Positions 50,129-59,021 of a DNA stretch of 64,000 nucleotides are shown piece by piece; position 1 is the stretch's first letter, and each line of letters opens with the position of its first letter. Under the pieces are notes generated by a model. The model was not told where the DNA came from and did not search any database. It saw only the letters and a list, made by a program, of their open reading frames with translations. The stretch is taken from positions 124,001-188,000 of the forward strand of contig NZ_NFJV01000003.1 in the NCBI RefSeq assembly GCF_002160055.1. The letters are read 5' to 3'. Origin of the DNA: Mediterranea sp. An20 (GTDB lineage: Bacteria > Bacteroidota > Bacteroidia > Bacteroidales > Bacteroidaceae). Both the position numbers and the translations under genes were made by a program.

Positions 50129-50458
50129 GGATGGGTGGGACACCATACACATACAGGCGTTTACTGAACGCTTTGGTTTTGACAATGTAAGAATCTCGCA
50201 CGTTCAAACTGTTCGTCAAAAACAAAGCAACGTGAACGCCCCTGGGGATGTTTATATATGCCCTAACTGCGCTTTCTGTTAAAGTGCGGAAAGGGAGAAT
50301 TATATTATAAGCATCGGCGTGGGGCTTTCGACGTTGCTCGTTTCGACGAACAGGGCAATGCGAGAGCCTTTACATTGTGGAACGAGCAACAGGACTGGCT
50401 CCACGTTTTGTGTGTATATGGAGCGAAAAAATTAAAACATCAGAACAGTTGGGAGTCG

Positions 50459-50475
50459 CTGTTTTTTGAAAACAG
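50459..50475 (+). promoter_or_regulatory. Palindrome just before the helicase start
   Basis: CTGTTTT, TTG, AAAACAG: a 7-bp inverted repeat ending six bases before the ATG at 50482. Possible operator or translation-control hairpin. Confidence 0.45.
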
Positions 50476-50481
50476 AGAATT

Positions 50482-51783
50482 ATGCGACTTGAAAAATGGT
50501 TCATTTCTAATTTGGACGATTCCCAAAGAAAGATCATAGTCCAAAGTATCAATGATGATATAATTGTACAAGGTGCGGCTGGAAGTGGAAAAACAAATTT
50601 GGCAATACATCGTGCTTTGCAAGCAAAAGGGAAAGGTAGCTATGCAATAGTGATCTTTACTGTTGCTCTAAAACGTATGATAGCTTATGGCATGCAAGCT
50701 CTTGGATTAGATAAAGAACGTATAGCTTATGAATGGGCTTGGACTAATAGGGGCTTTGATTTGACCGGCGATGTTTACTGGGAAAGAGGGAATAGAAATA
50801 TTTTATACTTAGTAAATGATTTGGATATTAGGAAATTTGTTCGCTCTGAAAAATCACCGACTTCATATGGGATTGATTTTGCGGATTGGGTCGATTATAG
50901 ATTTTATAATGCTTTTGGTAGACGTGTTAGTTGGTTCGAAGAAACAACATATACATCAGGCTTTGATGTAACAAATATAGAAAAGTTTGAATTGATACCC
51001 AGTGGAACAATGTATAAACAGTCGGAAGATGTGATTGATTATTTAATCATAGATGAGGCACAAGACTTCAATATTTTAGATTACAATAGCAAAATTATCC
51101 CTCATAAAGGGAAAAGTCTTTCGTTGTTTGGTGATTCTGTACAACAGATGAATTATAAAGGAAGTTCAATAGATGAAATTGCAAGTGTATTAAATTATAA
51201 AAGGTTTACTTTAGAATATAATTATCGTTTACCTAAGTCTATAGCTAAGGTAGCTCAACAACTTCAAGATATCAAAATAGATTTACTAACAAATAATCTA
51301 AAAGACGGAGGAAACAGTGATTATCCTAATTATCCCAAACCTACAATAACAAAATATTCATCGAAGGAAAAAGAACTTGAAGGTATTGTAAATCGAATAA
51401 AAATGGAAGATTTAGACGATGTAGCAATACTTCTCCCAAATGAAGAAGATGTTCGTGAAGTTAACAAATATTTAAATGACCGTGGTATAAAAACGCAAGT
51501 ACATTACAGAACTGGAAAAGTTGTGCCATTTCGTACAATAAATACATTGGATTTTTCAAACAATGACTTACCATGCATCTTAACATATTATGCGGCGAAA
51601 GGTTCTGAGTTTGACAATGTGTTTGTACCATTTGCAAATGAAGCCAATGGATGCACACGCAATTCTTTTTATGTTGCTTGTACAAGATCCTCGCGTAGTT
51701 TATATATATCCTATGCGGGTAAGCGCATCTCATATCTAAACAATGTTTCTCCTGATTTTGTCGTAGAAAACGAAATACAATAG
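50482..51783 (+). CDS. Compact UvrD-like superfamily 1 helicase
   Basis: A 433-residue protein. SF1 motifs seen: I GAAGSGKT (31-38), II DEAQDF (from 191), III LFGDSVQQMN, IV-like YNYRLPKSIAK, V TYYAAKGSEFDNVF and VI YVACTRSSRSLYISY. It is much shorter than UvrD/Rep (about 700 residues) and lacks most insertion subdomains. It leads the AT-rich plus-strand operon and is 5 nt from the next gene. Similar compact helicases occur in defence systems. A role in defence or in sensing DNA is inferred. Confidence 0.92.
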   Translation: MRLEKWFISNLDDSQRKIIVQSINDDIIVQGAAGSGKTNLAIHRALQAKGKGSYAIVIFTVALKRMIAYGMQALGLDKERIAYEWAWTNRGFDLTGDVYWERGNRNILYLVNDLDIRKFVRSEKSPTSYGIDFADWVDYRFYNAFGRRVSWFEETTYTSGFDVTNIEKFELIPSGTMYKQSEDVIDYLIIDEAQDFNILDYNSKIIPHKGKSLSLFGDSVQQMNYKGSSIDEIASVLNYKRFTLEYNYRLPKSIAKVAQQLQDIKIDLLTNNLKDGGNSDYPNYPKPTITKYSSKEKELEGIVNRIKMEDLDDVAILLPNEEDVREVNKYLNDRGIKTQVHYRTGKVVPFRTINTLDFSNNDLPCILTYYAAKGSEFDNVFVPFANEANGCTRNSFYVACTRSSRSLYISYAGKRISYLNNVSPDFVVENEIQ

Positions 51784-51788
51784 TTATT

Positions 51789-53570
51789 ATGCAGTACTAT
51801 ATAAATGTAACATCGTGGAACCTTTTAGAATCATTCGTAACTGAAAGTCTGTCACCATTCGCATTTTATCAAAAACGTAATTTTGGTAATAATTTGAGTC
51901 GGTACTTAGATAAGGCTAATGAAAAAACTAATTATTTGATTTTATCAACAAAAGATCAAGGAGGTGATTATGTAATCAAGATAGATGAAAATCTGTTAGA
52001 TACTTCCTGTATATTTCCCATACGAAAAAGTAAAACTTTGTTTATTTACAGCAAAACAATCTTTTATAAAAAAGGGAGTGTTATGTTCAGATTTTCATCT
52101 GAAGATTTACGAGATTCACTTATAGCTGAATCACAAATATTGTCTGAAGTAAAATGTATTGAGAAATATTCTTCAGACTTCTTTGTTGAATTTGTAAAAC
52201 AAGTGGACACCAAAGAGCAGTCGAAAAGAAATGGGGATAATCCTTTTTCATTCCAACAAGATGAATTTATAGAGCAGGACAATATATATAATAAAATCAA
52301 AGGAGCAATAGTCTCTTATGTTCGTGGAGCATCTTCTTCGGTAAAGGGGGATATGCAAATTTTAACCATCAAAACTACGGATTTAAAGAATGATTTTGCA
52401 GGACTTAATACATCAATTATGGTAAATGAATGTTCCGTATCAAATACGAGCAATTTCATCCATTTAATTAGGGAATGCAAGGATTTATATTTAAGAACGA
52501 TAAAGAAACAAACTAATCTTTTTGATATTATCGAACAGCAGTTTTGTGAAATTGTAAAACTTGCATCAAAACGAGAAGCAGAAATATCAAGCTTTTACAG
52601 TCTTGATAAAAAGGAACGTGAAAACTCCTTGTTACGTGAAAAAGAAGATCTTGAAAACAAACTTTTTAGCATTGAATCGGAAACAGAACTTGCTAAATTA
52701 AACGAAGAACTTGGGCTTATTAAAGCTGAAGAAAAAGAAAGAGGAAAATTGTGTGGTAAATCTCGTAAATACTATGAAAAAGGAACAGAAAAATATAATC
52801 GGAAAAAGTTTCTCCAATTTGAAATAAAAAGATTTGAAGAAAGTCATGAAGAATATCGTAGTCTAAAGAATCGTATTGCTGACATAAGGCAGCAATTATC
52901 TAACTTGACAAATGTTCCTACGACATACGACGCAGCTATTAGCGCGTTGTTTGTGCGAATAAGTGACATCATCAATGATGTCTTGCGCAATATTAAATCT
53001 AACATTGAGCCCACATCAGAAATAGATTATTCAGTTTTGAGTATGTCTGAGATTCCATTTCTAAATGTGACTATTCCAAACTGTTCGCAGGCAGAACTTG
53101 ATTTCTTAAATGTTACTTTAAGAGAAATATTCCTATTGGGAAATTCTAATATATCAGAGGCATATATATTGAATTTGATTGTTGCAGCGGCTACGGATTT
53201 TAAATCATTCCCTGCTGCAACTACAAAGGAAGGACAACTTATGATAAGTACATTGCAAACGTATTGGAAATATAAAAACAATAAAGTTTCAGGATTTGAA
53301 ATACCATGTAACCTACCTGTGTTTTCTTCAATAATGGCATTTTTTGTAAAGCCTTTTGGATTTGATCAAATGGAGAGATTTATGCAAAATAGGGGCATCA
53401 ATTACAAACAATACGGTTTTATGCTTTGGGGGTGTGCCATTGGATATGCTTCTCTTCCCAAAACATTTACTAATTTGCTTTATTCAAATGATAATATATA
53501 TAAGAAAATGGATGAGTATCTATTTTCAGTACATAAAAATATTGAATTGCAACGCCCCTGCAATCAATAG
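51789..53570 (+). CDS. Unrecognised coiled-coil protein (593 aa)
   Basis: A 593-residue protein with no family I recognise. The N-terminal about 250 residues are mixed alpha/beta (NLSRYLDKANEKTNYLILST). Residues about 255-370 form a strong coiled coil (LREKEDLENKLFSIESETEL). The rest is globular with an aliphatic segment (AYILNLIVAAATDFKSFPAA). No ATPase, nuclease or TOPRIM motif and no signal peptide. It is tightly coupled to the helicase (5 nt) and ends 32 nt before the precursor gene, so it is probably the helicase's partner. Confidence 0.85.
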   Translation: MQYYINVTSWNLLESFVTESLSPFAFYQKRNFGNNLSRYLDKANEKTNYLILSTKDQGGDYVIKIDENLLDTSCIFPIRKSKTLFIYSKTIFYKKGSVMFRFSSEDLRDSLIAESQILSEVKCIEKYSSDFFVEFVKQVDTKEQSKRNGDNPFSFQQDEFIEQDNIYNKIKGAIVSYVRGASSSVKGDMQILTIKTTDLKNDFAGLNTSIMVNECSVSNTSNFIHLIRECKDLYLRTIKKQTNLFDIIEQQFCEIVKLASKREAEISSFYSLDKKERENSLLREKEDLENKLFSIESETELAKLNEELGLIKAEEKERGKLCGKSRKYYEKGTEKYNRKKFLQFEIKRFEESHEEYRSLKNRIADIRQQLSNLTNVPTTYDAAISALFVRISDIINDVLRNIKSNIEPTSEIDYSVLSMSEIPFLNVTIPNCSQAELDFLNVTLREIFLLGNSNISEAYILNLIVAAATDFKSFPAATTKEGQLMISTLQTYWKYKNNKVSGFEIPCNLPVFSSIMAFFVKPFGFDQMERFMQNRGINYKQYGFMLWGCAIGYASLPKTFTNLLYSNDNIYKKMDEYLFSVHKNIELQRPCNQ

Positions 53571-53602
53571 GAAAAGTAAAAAGGGGCTAAATTTACAATC
53601 TT

Positions 53603-53791
53603 ATGGGAGTCTTAAAACTTTCCGTGCTTGAAGAGCAGAACAAAGAGTTAAAAAAGAAGATGAGGATTGTTTCAAAAGATGGCAAGCCTTATCATGTGTC
53701 TAACTGTGGATGTCCATGTGAATGCTTCATTAAAGAAGGCGAAATTCGTATGGATGACATAGAGGTTTCTGCCAGTTGGAATATAGACTAA
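53603..53791 (+). CDS. RiPP-like precursor peptide with CGCPCEC core
   Basis: A 62-residue peptide. The N-terminus (VLKLSVLEEQNKELKKKM) resembles the leader of GG-Bacteroidales radical-SAM precursors (L-K-L-N-x-L-E-E ... L-x-x-K-E-M), but the usual GG is replaced by KDGK. Four Cys lie close together (C35, C37, C39, C41: CGCPCEC), followed by 21 residues ending WNID. It sits directly before the radical SAM gene. Thioether or other Cys-centred crosslinks are inferred. The lack of GG suggests no standard leader cleavage. Confidence 0.8.
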   Translation: MGVLKLSVLEEQNKELKKKMRIVSKDGKPYHVSNCGCPCECFIKEGEIRMDDIEVSASWNID

Positions 53792-53806
53792 TCTGTTCTT
53801 TAGCAT

Positions 53807-53842
53807 TTGGGAGATGCCGTATTTTCATATGACATCTCCCAA
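53807..53842 (+). promoter_or_regulatory. 10-bp stem-loop between precursor and maturase genes
   Basis: TTGGGAGATG and CATCTCCCAA are perfectly complementary around a 16-nt loop. It lies 15 nt after the precursor stop and 15 nt before the maturase start, without a T-run. Likely an attenuator or mRNA-stabilising element that keeps precursor expression above enzyme expression. Confidence 0.65.
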
Positions 53843-53857
53843 CTTATTATAAAAATC

Positions 53858-55261
53858 ATGATGGAAACTATTACGTTTAAAACAGAATTAGGAAACTCTT
53901 ATTTGTATAGTCCTGCACGTAAGGTCGTAATACCAATACCGCTGTACGTTCACGAAGATTTGTTATCTGGTAATCTCAACAATAATAATTTTCTGTCAAT
54001 ACTAAAAAAAGGAGGATACCTTGATAACTTTAATAGTGATTATTCGGGAAGAATCTCTGAAAAAAATATAGAAACTTCTATAAGGGATGTATCACAAGTT
54101 GTTTTTGAAATGACAACTGCCTGCAACCTTCAGTGCGAATATTGTTGTTATAGCGATGGATATACAATTTTTCAAAAAAGGCAAAATGGGAGGTTGGAGT
54201 TTTCAACTGCGAAAGTCGTATTGGACTATTTAGCCAGAATTTTTAAATCAAAAATACAGACTGGGTTATGCTCTGAACCATTTGCAATAAGTTTCTACGG
54301 TGGTGAGCCTTTGATGAATTTTCCAATTATCAAAGAAATAGTGGAATATGCAGAACTGCTTAATTTTGAAGGGAAAGAAATTGTATTCACAATGACTACT
54401 AACGCAGTATTGATAGATAAATATGCAGATTTCTTATCTAAGCATAAATTCCGAATATTGGTTAGTTTGGATGGTAATAAGAAACATGATTCTTATAGAA
54501 AAACAGTTTCAGGAAAAAATTCTTTTGATATAGTATATAAGAATCTTAAATTTGTTCAAAAGTATTACCCAGCCTTATTCTCTAAAATTCGCTTTAATGC
54601 CGTTTATACGGACAAAAGCGAGGCTGTGGATATTCTTAATTTCTTTATGACGGAATTTGGTAAATTTCCACAATTTAGTCAACTGCACAAACCAGATTTA
54701 AGCGCTAAGGAATTTAATAAAATCAAATCCATGTATAAAGAAATTGAAATACCATATGAATTATCTATGCATAAGGATTTGATATTGGAAAGTCCAATAC
54801 ATAAGCGTATATTTGAATTTTGTATGAAACTTTCAAGACATACTTATCATAATGAGGGAGAATTATCTAATAATGATATATCCATTTTGAATTACCCAAC
54901 AGGAACATGCGTACCTTTTTCTAAACGCATATTTGTCACATTCGATGGAAATTTGTTTCCTTGTGAAAAGATAAATCGTGATATACCATGGGGATATGTA
55001 GATTCATCTGGAAAAATGATTATAAACGCTTCTGATATAGTTGAACGGTTTAACTCTATGCTTGATAAATATGAACGAATTTGTTCCACTTGTTATTTGC
55101 AACAATGTTGTATAAAATGCGCTTTCCAATCAACCGACTTTAATTGTGATAATAAAAAATCTAAAGAACAATTTAGAAAAATGCTTTCACAAATATATTC
55201 TTATATTGAGAAACATCCGGATATTGTCAATTTGTTAGAAGAAAATGTCGTAATAAAATGA
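53858..55261 (+). CDS. Radical SAM/SPASM peptide maturase
   Basis: The start is put at the ATG at 53858 (a second follows at 53861), after the stem-loop; the longer frame from 53807 would run through it. The product is 467 residues. The radical SAM cluster motif is C89-N-L-Q-C93-E-Y-C96. FYGGEPLMNF (motif 2) and LVSLDGNKKHD follow. The C-terminal SPASM-like region has TGTCVPFSKRIFVTFDGNLF, PCEKIN and Cys-rich CSTCYLQQCCIKC. It fits the GG-Bacteroidales maturase family. It modifies the peptide encoded just upstream; the chemistry is not readable. Confidence 0.93.
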   Translation: MMETITFKTELGNSYLYSPARKVVIPIPLYVHEDLLSGNLNNNNFLSILKKGGYLDNFNSDYSGRISEKNIETSIRDVSQVVFEMTTACNLQCEYCCYSDGYTIFQKRQNGRLEFSTAKVVLDYLARIFKSKIQTGLCSEPFAISFYGGEPLMNFPIIKEIVEYAELLNFEGKEIVFTMTTNAVLIDKYADFLSKHKFRILVSLDGNKKHDSYRKTVSGKNSFDIVYKNLKFVQKYYPALFSKIRFNAVYTDKSEAVDILNFFMTEFGKFPQFSQLHKPDLSAKEFNKIKSMYKEIEIPYELSMHKDLILESPIHKRIFEFCMKLSRHTYHNEGELSNNDISILNYPTGTCVPFSKRIFVTFDGNLFPCEKINRDIPWGYVDSSGKMIINASDIVERFNSMLDKYERICSTCYLQQCCIKCAFQSTDFNCDNKKSKEQFRKMLSQIYSYIEKHPDIVNLLEENVVIK

Positions 55262-56454
55262 AATACTTTTGTGTCTTTCCACATTGTTGCGTTAAAACGA
55301 ATGGGGATAGTGTTTTAATCATAAACCCACAAACAAAGCAATATGTGTATAGTGCGTCATCAACAATCGTTGAAAGTTTTGTCAAAAATAAGGATAGCTA
55401 TTCTTATTGTATATTTGACGAAAAGAATAAATTTTATGTTGATGCAATATCTAAGGAATTAGGCTATATAATAGTATCTGAATTTCCTCCTTATAATCCA
55501 AATCCAAAGATTTCTTTTGTTTCTTCAATGAGTAAAGAAAAGAAAGCTTTAGGATATAATACAGGATGGTATGTTCCATCGTTTATCAAGTTCCTATCAA
55601 TTCATTTTAACAACATACATTTGTATTTGCCTCAAAATAATCTTTATGATCAATTAGAATATCCAAAACAGGGAGTAAATTCATATAAAATGGATAAGCA
55701 ATTGTGGAGAGAAGTTTTTACTGTACTAAGTAATTCTCCTATTGAGATAATAATATTATGTGGCGATATAGATGAATTGTTATTAGATACACTTTATAAA
55801 ATAGGACAAATGTATCATAACCGGGTGGTGATACGAACTGCAATTTGTGAATATGAAAAAGTAAAAAAACTTTTGTGCGAATACTCAAATCTAAAAATTG
55901 AACTTATCGTTAGCAATATTACAGAACTTGACAGGTTGTTAGAAACAAGTGATGCGACATTTAATAATATAGCATTCATAATGCCTTTGCTTTCTCTTGA
56001 TGATTTCAAGTCTTTAGATACTCTTAATCTTCAGATACAATATGTACCACTTATATATGATATTAAATTGCAATCTGATTTGATAGAACAAATGCAACTT
56101 AATTTTAATGATATTCTGAGTTGTTCTACATCTATCGAAGATTCTTTAATAAAGGGGAAAATAAACAGTAATTTTTGGGGTAGTGTTATTATAAAAAAGA
56201 ATGGATTATTGTATGTCGCAGATGAGTTTATAGGCGATATAACACAAGAATCGATTTATCCAATACTAAATAAATGGCTGCAAAAGTCACAAAATTCTTG
56301 GATGATGACCCGCGATAAATATTCAGCATGTAATGACTGCCTTTTTGCAACGATTTGTCCCAATATATCTATCTATGAAAAACAAGGGCTCTTAAAAAGA
56401 GCTTGTCTCGAAAATGTATATACAAATATGATGACTTTGTTAAGCTCAAATTAG
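55258..56454 (+). CDS. Pseudo-radical-SAM partner protein with SPASM-like Cys cluster
   Basis: A 398-residue protein overlapping the maturase by 4 bp (ATGA). The overall fold pattern is like a radical SAM enzyme, but no C-x3-C-x2-C is present. The C-terminus keeps C358, C361, C367 and C383, a SPASM-like set. This matches the pseudo-rSAM partner of GG-Bacteroidales systems (from memory of that family). Inferred role: substrate binding or electron transfer for the maturase. Confidence 0.82.
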   Translation: MKYFCVFPHCCVKTNGDSVLIINPQTKQYVYSASSTIVESFVKNKDSYSYCIFDEKNKFYVDAISKELGYIIVSEFPPYNPNPKISFVSSMSKEKKALGYNTGWYVPSFIKFLSIHFNNIHLYLPQNNLYDQLEYPKQGVNSYKMDKQLWREVFTVLSNSPIEIIILCGDIDELLLDTLYKIGQMYHNRVVIRTAICEYEKVKKLLCEYSNLKIELIVSNITELDRLLETSDATFNNIAFIMPLLSLDDFKSLDTLNLQIQYVPLIYDIKLQSDLIEQMQLNFNDILSCSTSIEDSLIKGKINSNFWGSVIIKKNGLLYVADEFIGDITQESIYPILNKWLQKSQNSWMMTRDKYSACNDCLFATICPNISIYEKQGLLKRACLENVYTNMMTLLSSN

Positions 56455-56474
56455 ATAATAATCTGATGTTATCA

Positions 56475-57008
56475 TTAATTCAAGATAAACCATAAGAACA
56501 TCATCAAATAATTAAAGCTTTGTACGATTAAAATAATAGTGAACCAGCAGGAAGATAGCCAAATGCCTTCGTTGCGTTGGAGGTGTTTGGCTAACTCTTT
56601 TCTGTGTTCTTCCAATAACTTCTTTTCTGCCTTGATATGATTGGCTGAACATTGGCTCACCTTAGCAAGTTCACTTTCATCAACCTTAGCATGGATAACG
56701 GTGTTCCATTCTGCCTTGACAATGGCGTTACTGATGCCGTCCACGATGTTGTCGGCACTGTCCTTGGCCGCTTCCAAAGCCTTGAAAGCCGTCCGTTCCC
56801 GTTGGACGGTATGTTTCAAGTTGCCGTGTATGCCGTGCAATTCTTCCTTTAGCGCATTGATTCCATCAAGTAAATTTCGGAGTTCGATTAGCTGGCAGTT
56901 GACTTTCTGAAGCAGTCCGTCAAGTTCCCGGTTGTCCTGCTCCAACTCGTCTTCGGGTTTATAATTGGCAAGCCGCTCACGGAGAGCTGCCGTATCAGGT
57001 TGTTTCAT
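56475..57008 (-). CDS. Coiled-coil protein of the mobilization operon
   Basis: Starting at the ATG at 57008 (MKQPDTAALRERLANY), 22 nt after the relaxase stop, the protein has 177 residues. A long coiled coil (about 20-140) is followed by one C-terminal transmembrane helix (FTIILIVQSFNYLMMFLWFI). It is the last gene of the mob operon and faces the RiPP operon tail-to-tail with a 20-nt gap. Probably helps dock the relaxosome at the membrane; this is inferred. Confidence 0.8.
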   Translation of the reverse strand: MKQPDTAALRERLANYKPEDELEQDNRELDGLLQKVNCQLIELRNLLDGINALKEELHGIHGNLKHTVQRERTAFKALEAAKDSADNIVDGISNAIVKAEWNTVIHAKVDESELAKVSQCSANHIKAEKKLLEEHRKELAKHLQRNEGIWLSSCWFTIILIVQSFNYLMMFLWFILN

Positions 57009-57030
57009 TGCATTGTTGTTTTTAGGTTTG

Positions 57031-58284
57031 TCATTTGCGTTTAATTCCTGATTTCCTTTGTATGCCGAGCCTGTGCGAAGCCTCACGCGCACAACGGCGA
57101 GCAAATTCAATCTCGTCTTCGTCCAGGTCACGTCCCCATTTAAGGTCAGACTGCGAGCCGCCTCCACCACCGCCTGATGTCACCTCGTAGGGTGATGCTA
57201 TCAAAGTGAAGTAAGCCATCGCCAAGTTCTGCAAGTCCTGCCAGTTGGCCAGTTCCCGGTAGTCGAACTCGTCATTGAAATAGTCAAGCACCTTGTCCGG
57301 GAGATAACGTTTGTAGGTCTTTCCGTCATGCTCAAACACTGTGGGCTGGCTGTTCAGCTTATAAGTGGTATAGTCCTCGAATATCGGATTGCTCTGCCGT
57401 ATAACAGACTGTGACTTTTGCTGCGTACCATTGGGAACGGACGGCGTCGGTAAAACAGACTGCTTGGTAGCAGTGCGGACTTGTTGCGCCTTGTCTTGAT
57501 GCAGTTTCTCCCATGTCTGTTTGATACGTGATGCGGTCAGATTGCGCCCCTTACCAAGTTCCGATGCCTTGAATTTTGTATTGCCTTTGAGAAGCACATA
57601 ACCACGAATGACATCTTTCTTATCCTTGCGCAAATATAAGTCATAGCCTTTGGCGGCAAGCCTTTCTTGGTAGCCGTCCCATGACCACTTGTCAAGCTCG
57701 CGCAACACATCCATGCAGTCGGCACTGACTTTCGGGATATTTGTTTCGTGTATGTGCTGTGCCGTAGTCCATCCCCTTTGCCGGGCAATCATTTCAGCCG
57801 CCCGTTGTGCGCGGAGGTGTATGGCATGGTCGTTGTTGATGTTCCCGTCCTCGTCCACACGGCTGACGATGGCATGTAGGTGTGGTATGCCGCTGTCGGA
57901 TTCCTCATGCAGCCATACGGAGGACTTGCTGCCCGATATGTTCGTCTGCGCAGAAACCACCTTGCCGTCCTTGTCGCGGATTTCTTGAATGTCGAAAGCG
58001 GCTGCGAAGTCCTGCCACAGTTTCCGCCAATCGTCCAAAGTGAAATTTTCGGAATGTTCCATCGCCGGGCTTATCTCCATGCGGATGACATTGTTCTTGA
58101 TGTTCGGGTGGTTCATTGTGGCAAACTTCATTTCCGTAAAAATGCCTGTTGCATCTATGCCCTGCGGCATGAAGTTGTCACAGATACGGGTAATCCTTTC
58201 GGGATGCTTCTTGTTCCTCGATTCCCCCGACACATATAGCATCGCCCTTATGCCGTGTGCTACGGCCTTTGCCTTGGCTATCAT
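57031..58284 (-). CDS. MOBP-type relaxase
   Basis: The start is the ATG at 58284, overlapping the upstream stop as ATGA; an in-frame ATG at 58401 would overlap the accessory gene deeply. The product has 417 residues. Relaxase features: MLYVSGESRNKKHP region early, and SGIPHLHAIVSRVDEDGNIN with the H-x-H metal site and a following N-N-D-H near residues 135-160. It nicks the element's oriT and stays bound to the 5' end. A glycine stretch (SGGGGGGS) lies near the C-terminus. Confidence 0.92.
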   Translation of the reverse strand: MIAKAKAVAHGIRAMLYVSGESRNKKHPERITRICDNFMPQGIDATGIFTEMKFATMNHPNIKNNVIRMEISPAMEHSENFTLDDWRKLWQDFAAAFDIQEIRDKDGKVVSAQTNISGSKSSVWLHEESDSGIPHLHAIVSRVDEDGNINNDHAIHLRAQRAAEMIARQRGWTTAQHIHETNIPKVSADCMDVLRELDKWSWDGYQERLAAKGYDLYLRKDKKDVIRGYVLLKGNTKFKASELGKGRNLTASRIKQTWEKLHQDKAQQVRTATKQSVLPTPSVPNGTQQKSQSVIRQSNPIFEDYTTYKLNSQPTVFEHDGKTYKRYLPDKVLDYFNDEFDYRELANWQDLQNLAMAYFTLIASPYEVTSGGGGGGSQSDLKWGRDLDEDEIEFARRCAREASHRLGIQRKSGIKRK

Positions 58285-58730
58285 GCGCCGTCCTCCTTTG
58301 TTTCTTGGTTTGTTGTCCCTGCCGGATAGCTGTTCGCCGTCTGTGCGGACTGCAAGAAGTCGGCGACATGGTTTGTGACATAAGCCACTTTCTCGTACCA
58401 TTCGAGCATGGTCGGCTGATGACGGAATAGCTTTACCTTCTCGTTATCGCTTAATCCGTGCAGGGCATTGGCGAAGTTCACCATGTCCGTCCTGCAAGCC
58501 GCAAGCTGGCGTAATCCGTCAAGTTCCGTATCAGAAAGCCGCTGTCTTGGCTTGTAGCCGAGTGCCCTCGCACGGATGAAGTCGCTGCGTGTCATGCCGC
58601 ATTGTTCCGCACTACTTTTTATCATAGAAAGTTCTTGGGCGGTGACTTTGGTGACCACCACCTTGTCACGCCTTATAACAGGCTTCTCCCGCCCAGATTG
58701 CTGCTTGGAAGTATCTTCTTCATGTGTCAT
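58281..58730 (-). CDS. Relaxosome accessory protein (ribbon-helix-helix/MobC type)
   Basis: A 149-residue protein. The segment VTKVTAQELSMIKSSAEQCG followed by MTRSDFIRARALGYKP is the typical ribbon-helix-helix of plasmid MobC-like accessory proteins (x-x-T-x-x-E-x-x-x-I-x-x-x-A-x-x-x-G-x-T-x-S-x-F-I-R). It binds near oriT and helps the relaxase. Overlaps the relaxase gene by 4 bp. Confidence 0.9.
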   Translation of the reverse strand: MTHEEDTSKQQSGREKPVIRRDKVVVTKVTAQELSMIKSSAEQCGMTRSDFIRARALGYKPRQRLSDTELDGLRQLAACRTDMVNFANALHGLSDNEKVKLFRHQPTMLEWYEKVAYVTNHVADFLQSAQTANSYPAGTTNQETKEDGA

Positions 58731-59021
58731 AAACGAAAGTTCTTAAAATGGAATAATACGGTTTCTACAAAAGGGATGGTGCGAGCCTGCGAGCGGCAAG
58801 GACAACGGTCTTCCGGACTGTTGCGAGGGCGTCGGGGTATTACTGTCCGAAGGCGGTAATACCTCGGCATATCTCGCAACTGAACGCTACCGCTCCATGC
58901 CAATCCAACCCTCCGCTTGCCACAGCCAGTACAGACTGGTGCCAGTAGGAGTGCCGGAGAATGGAACAACAGAAAGCGTTTGTTTGCACTATACCGTTGT
59001 CGGCTCGGCTTCTGACGGCTC
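58731..59021. other. Intergenic region with oriT-like inverted repeat
   Basis: No gene seen. GGTATTAC (58836-58843) and GTAATACC (58856-58863) form a perfect 8-bp inverted repeat with a 12-nt loop. It lies upstream of the accessory and relaxase genes, the usual place of oriT in small mobilizable elements. A nick site was not identified. Confidence 0.55.

Larger units (their letters stand above)
49826..50480. other. Element left end, leader and decayed reading frame
   Basis: No intact gene. 49,826-50,080 is AT-rich and featureless and probably holds the element end. From about 50,091 a coding-like frame reads FYNGADGWDTIHIQAFTERF and DVYICPNCAFC, stops, and resumes in another frame as KCGKGELYYKHRRGAFDVAR, DEQGNARAFTLWNEQQDW up to the helicase start. 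Its C-P-N-C ... K-C-G-K ... H spacing recalls the start of CoiA-like proteins, tentatively. It looks like a frameshifted gene now serving as leader. Confidence 0.55.

Noticed and set aside
50482..53570. Gabija-type GajA/GajB pair
   Set aside because: The helicase fits loosely, but the partner has no OLD-ATPase or TOPRIM motifs and the gene order differs.
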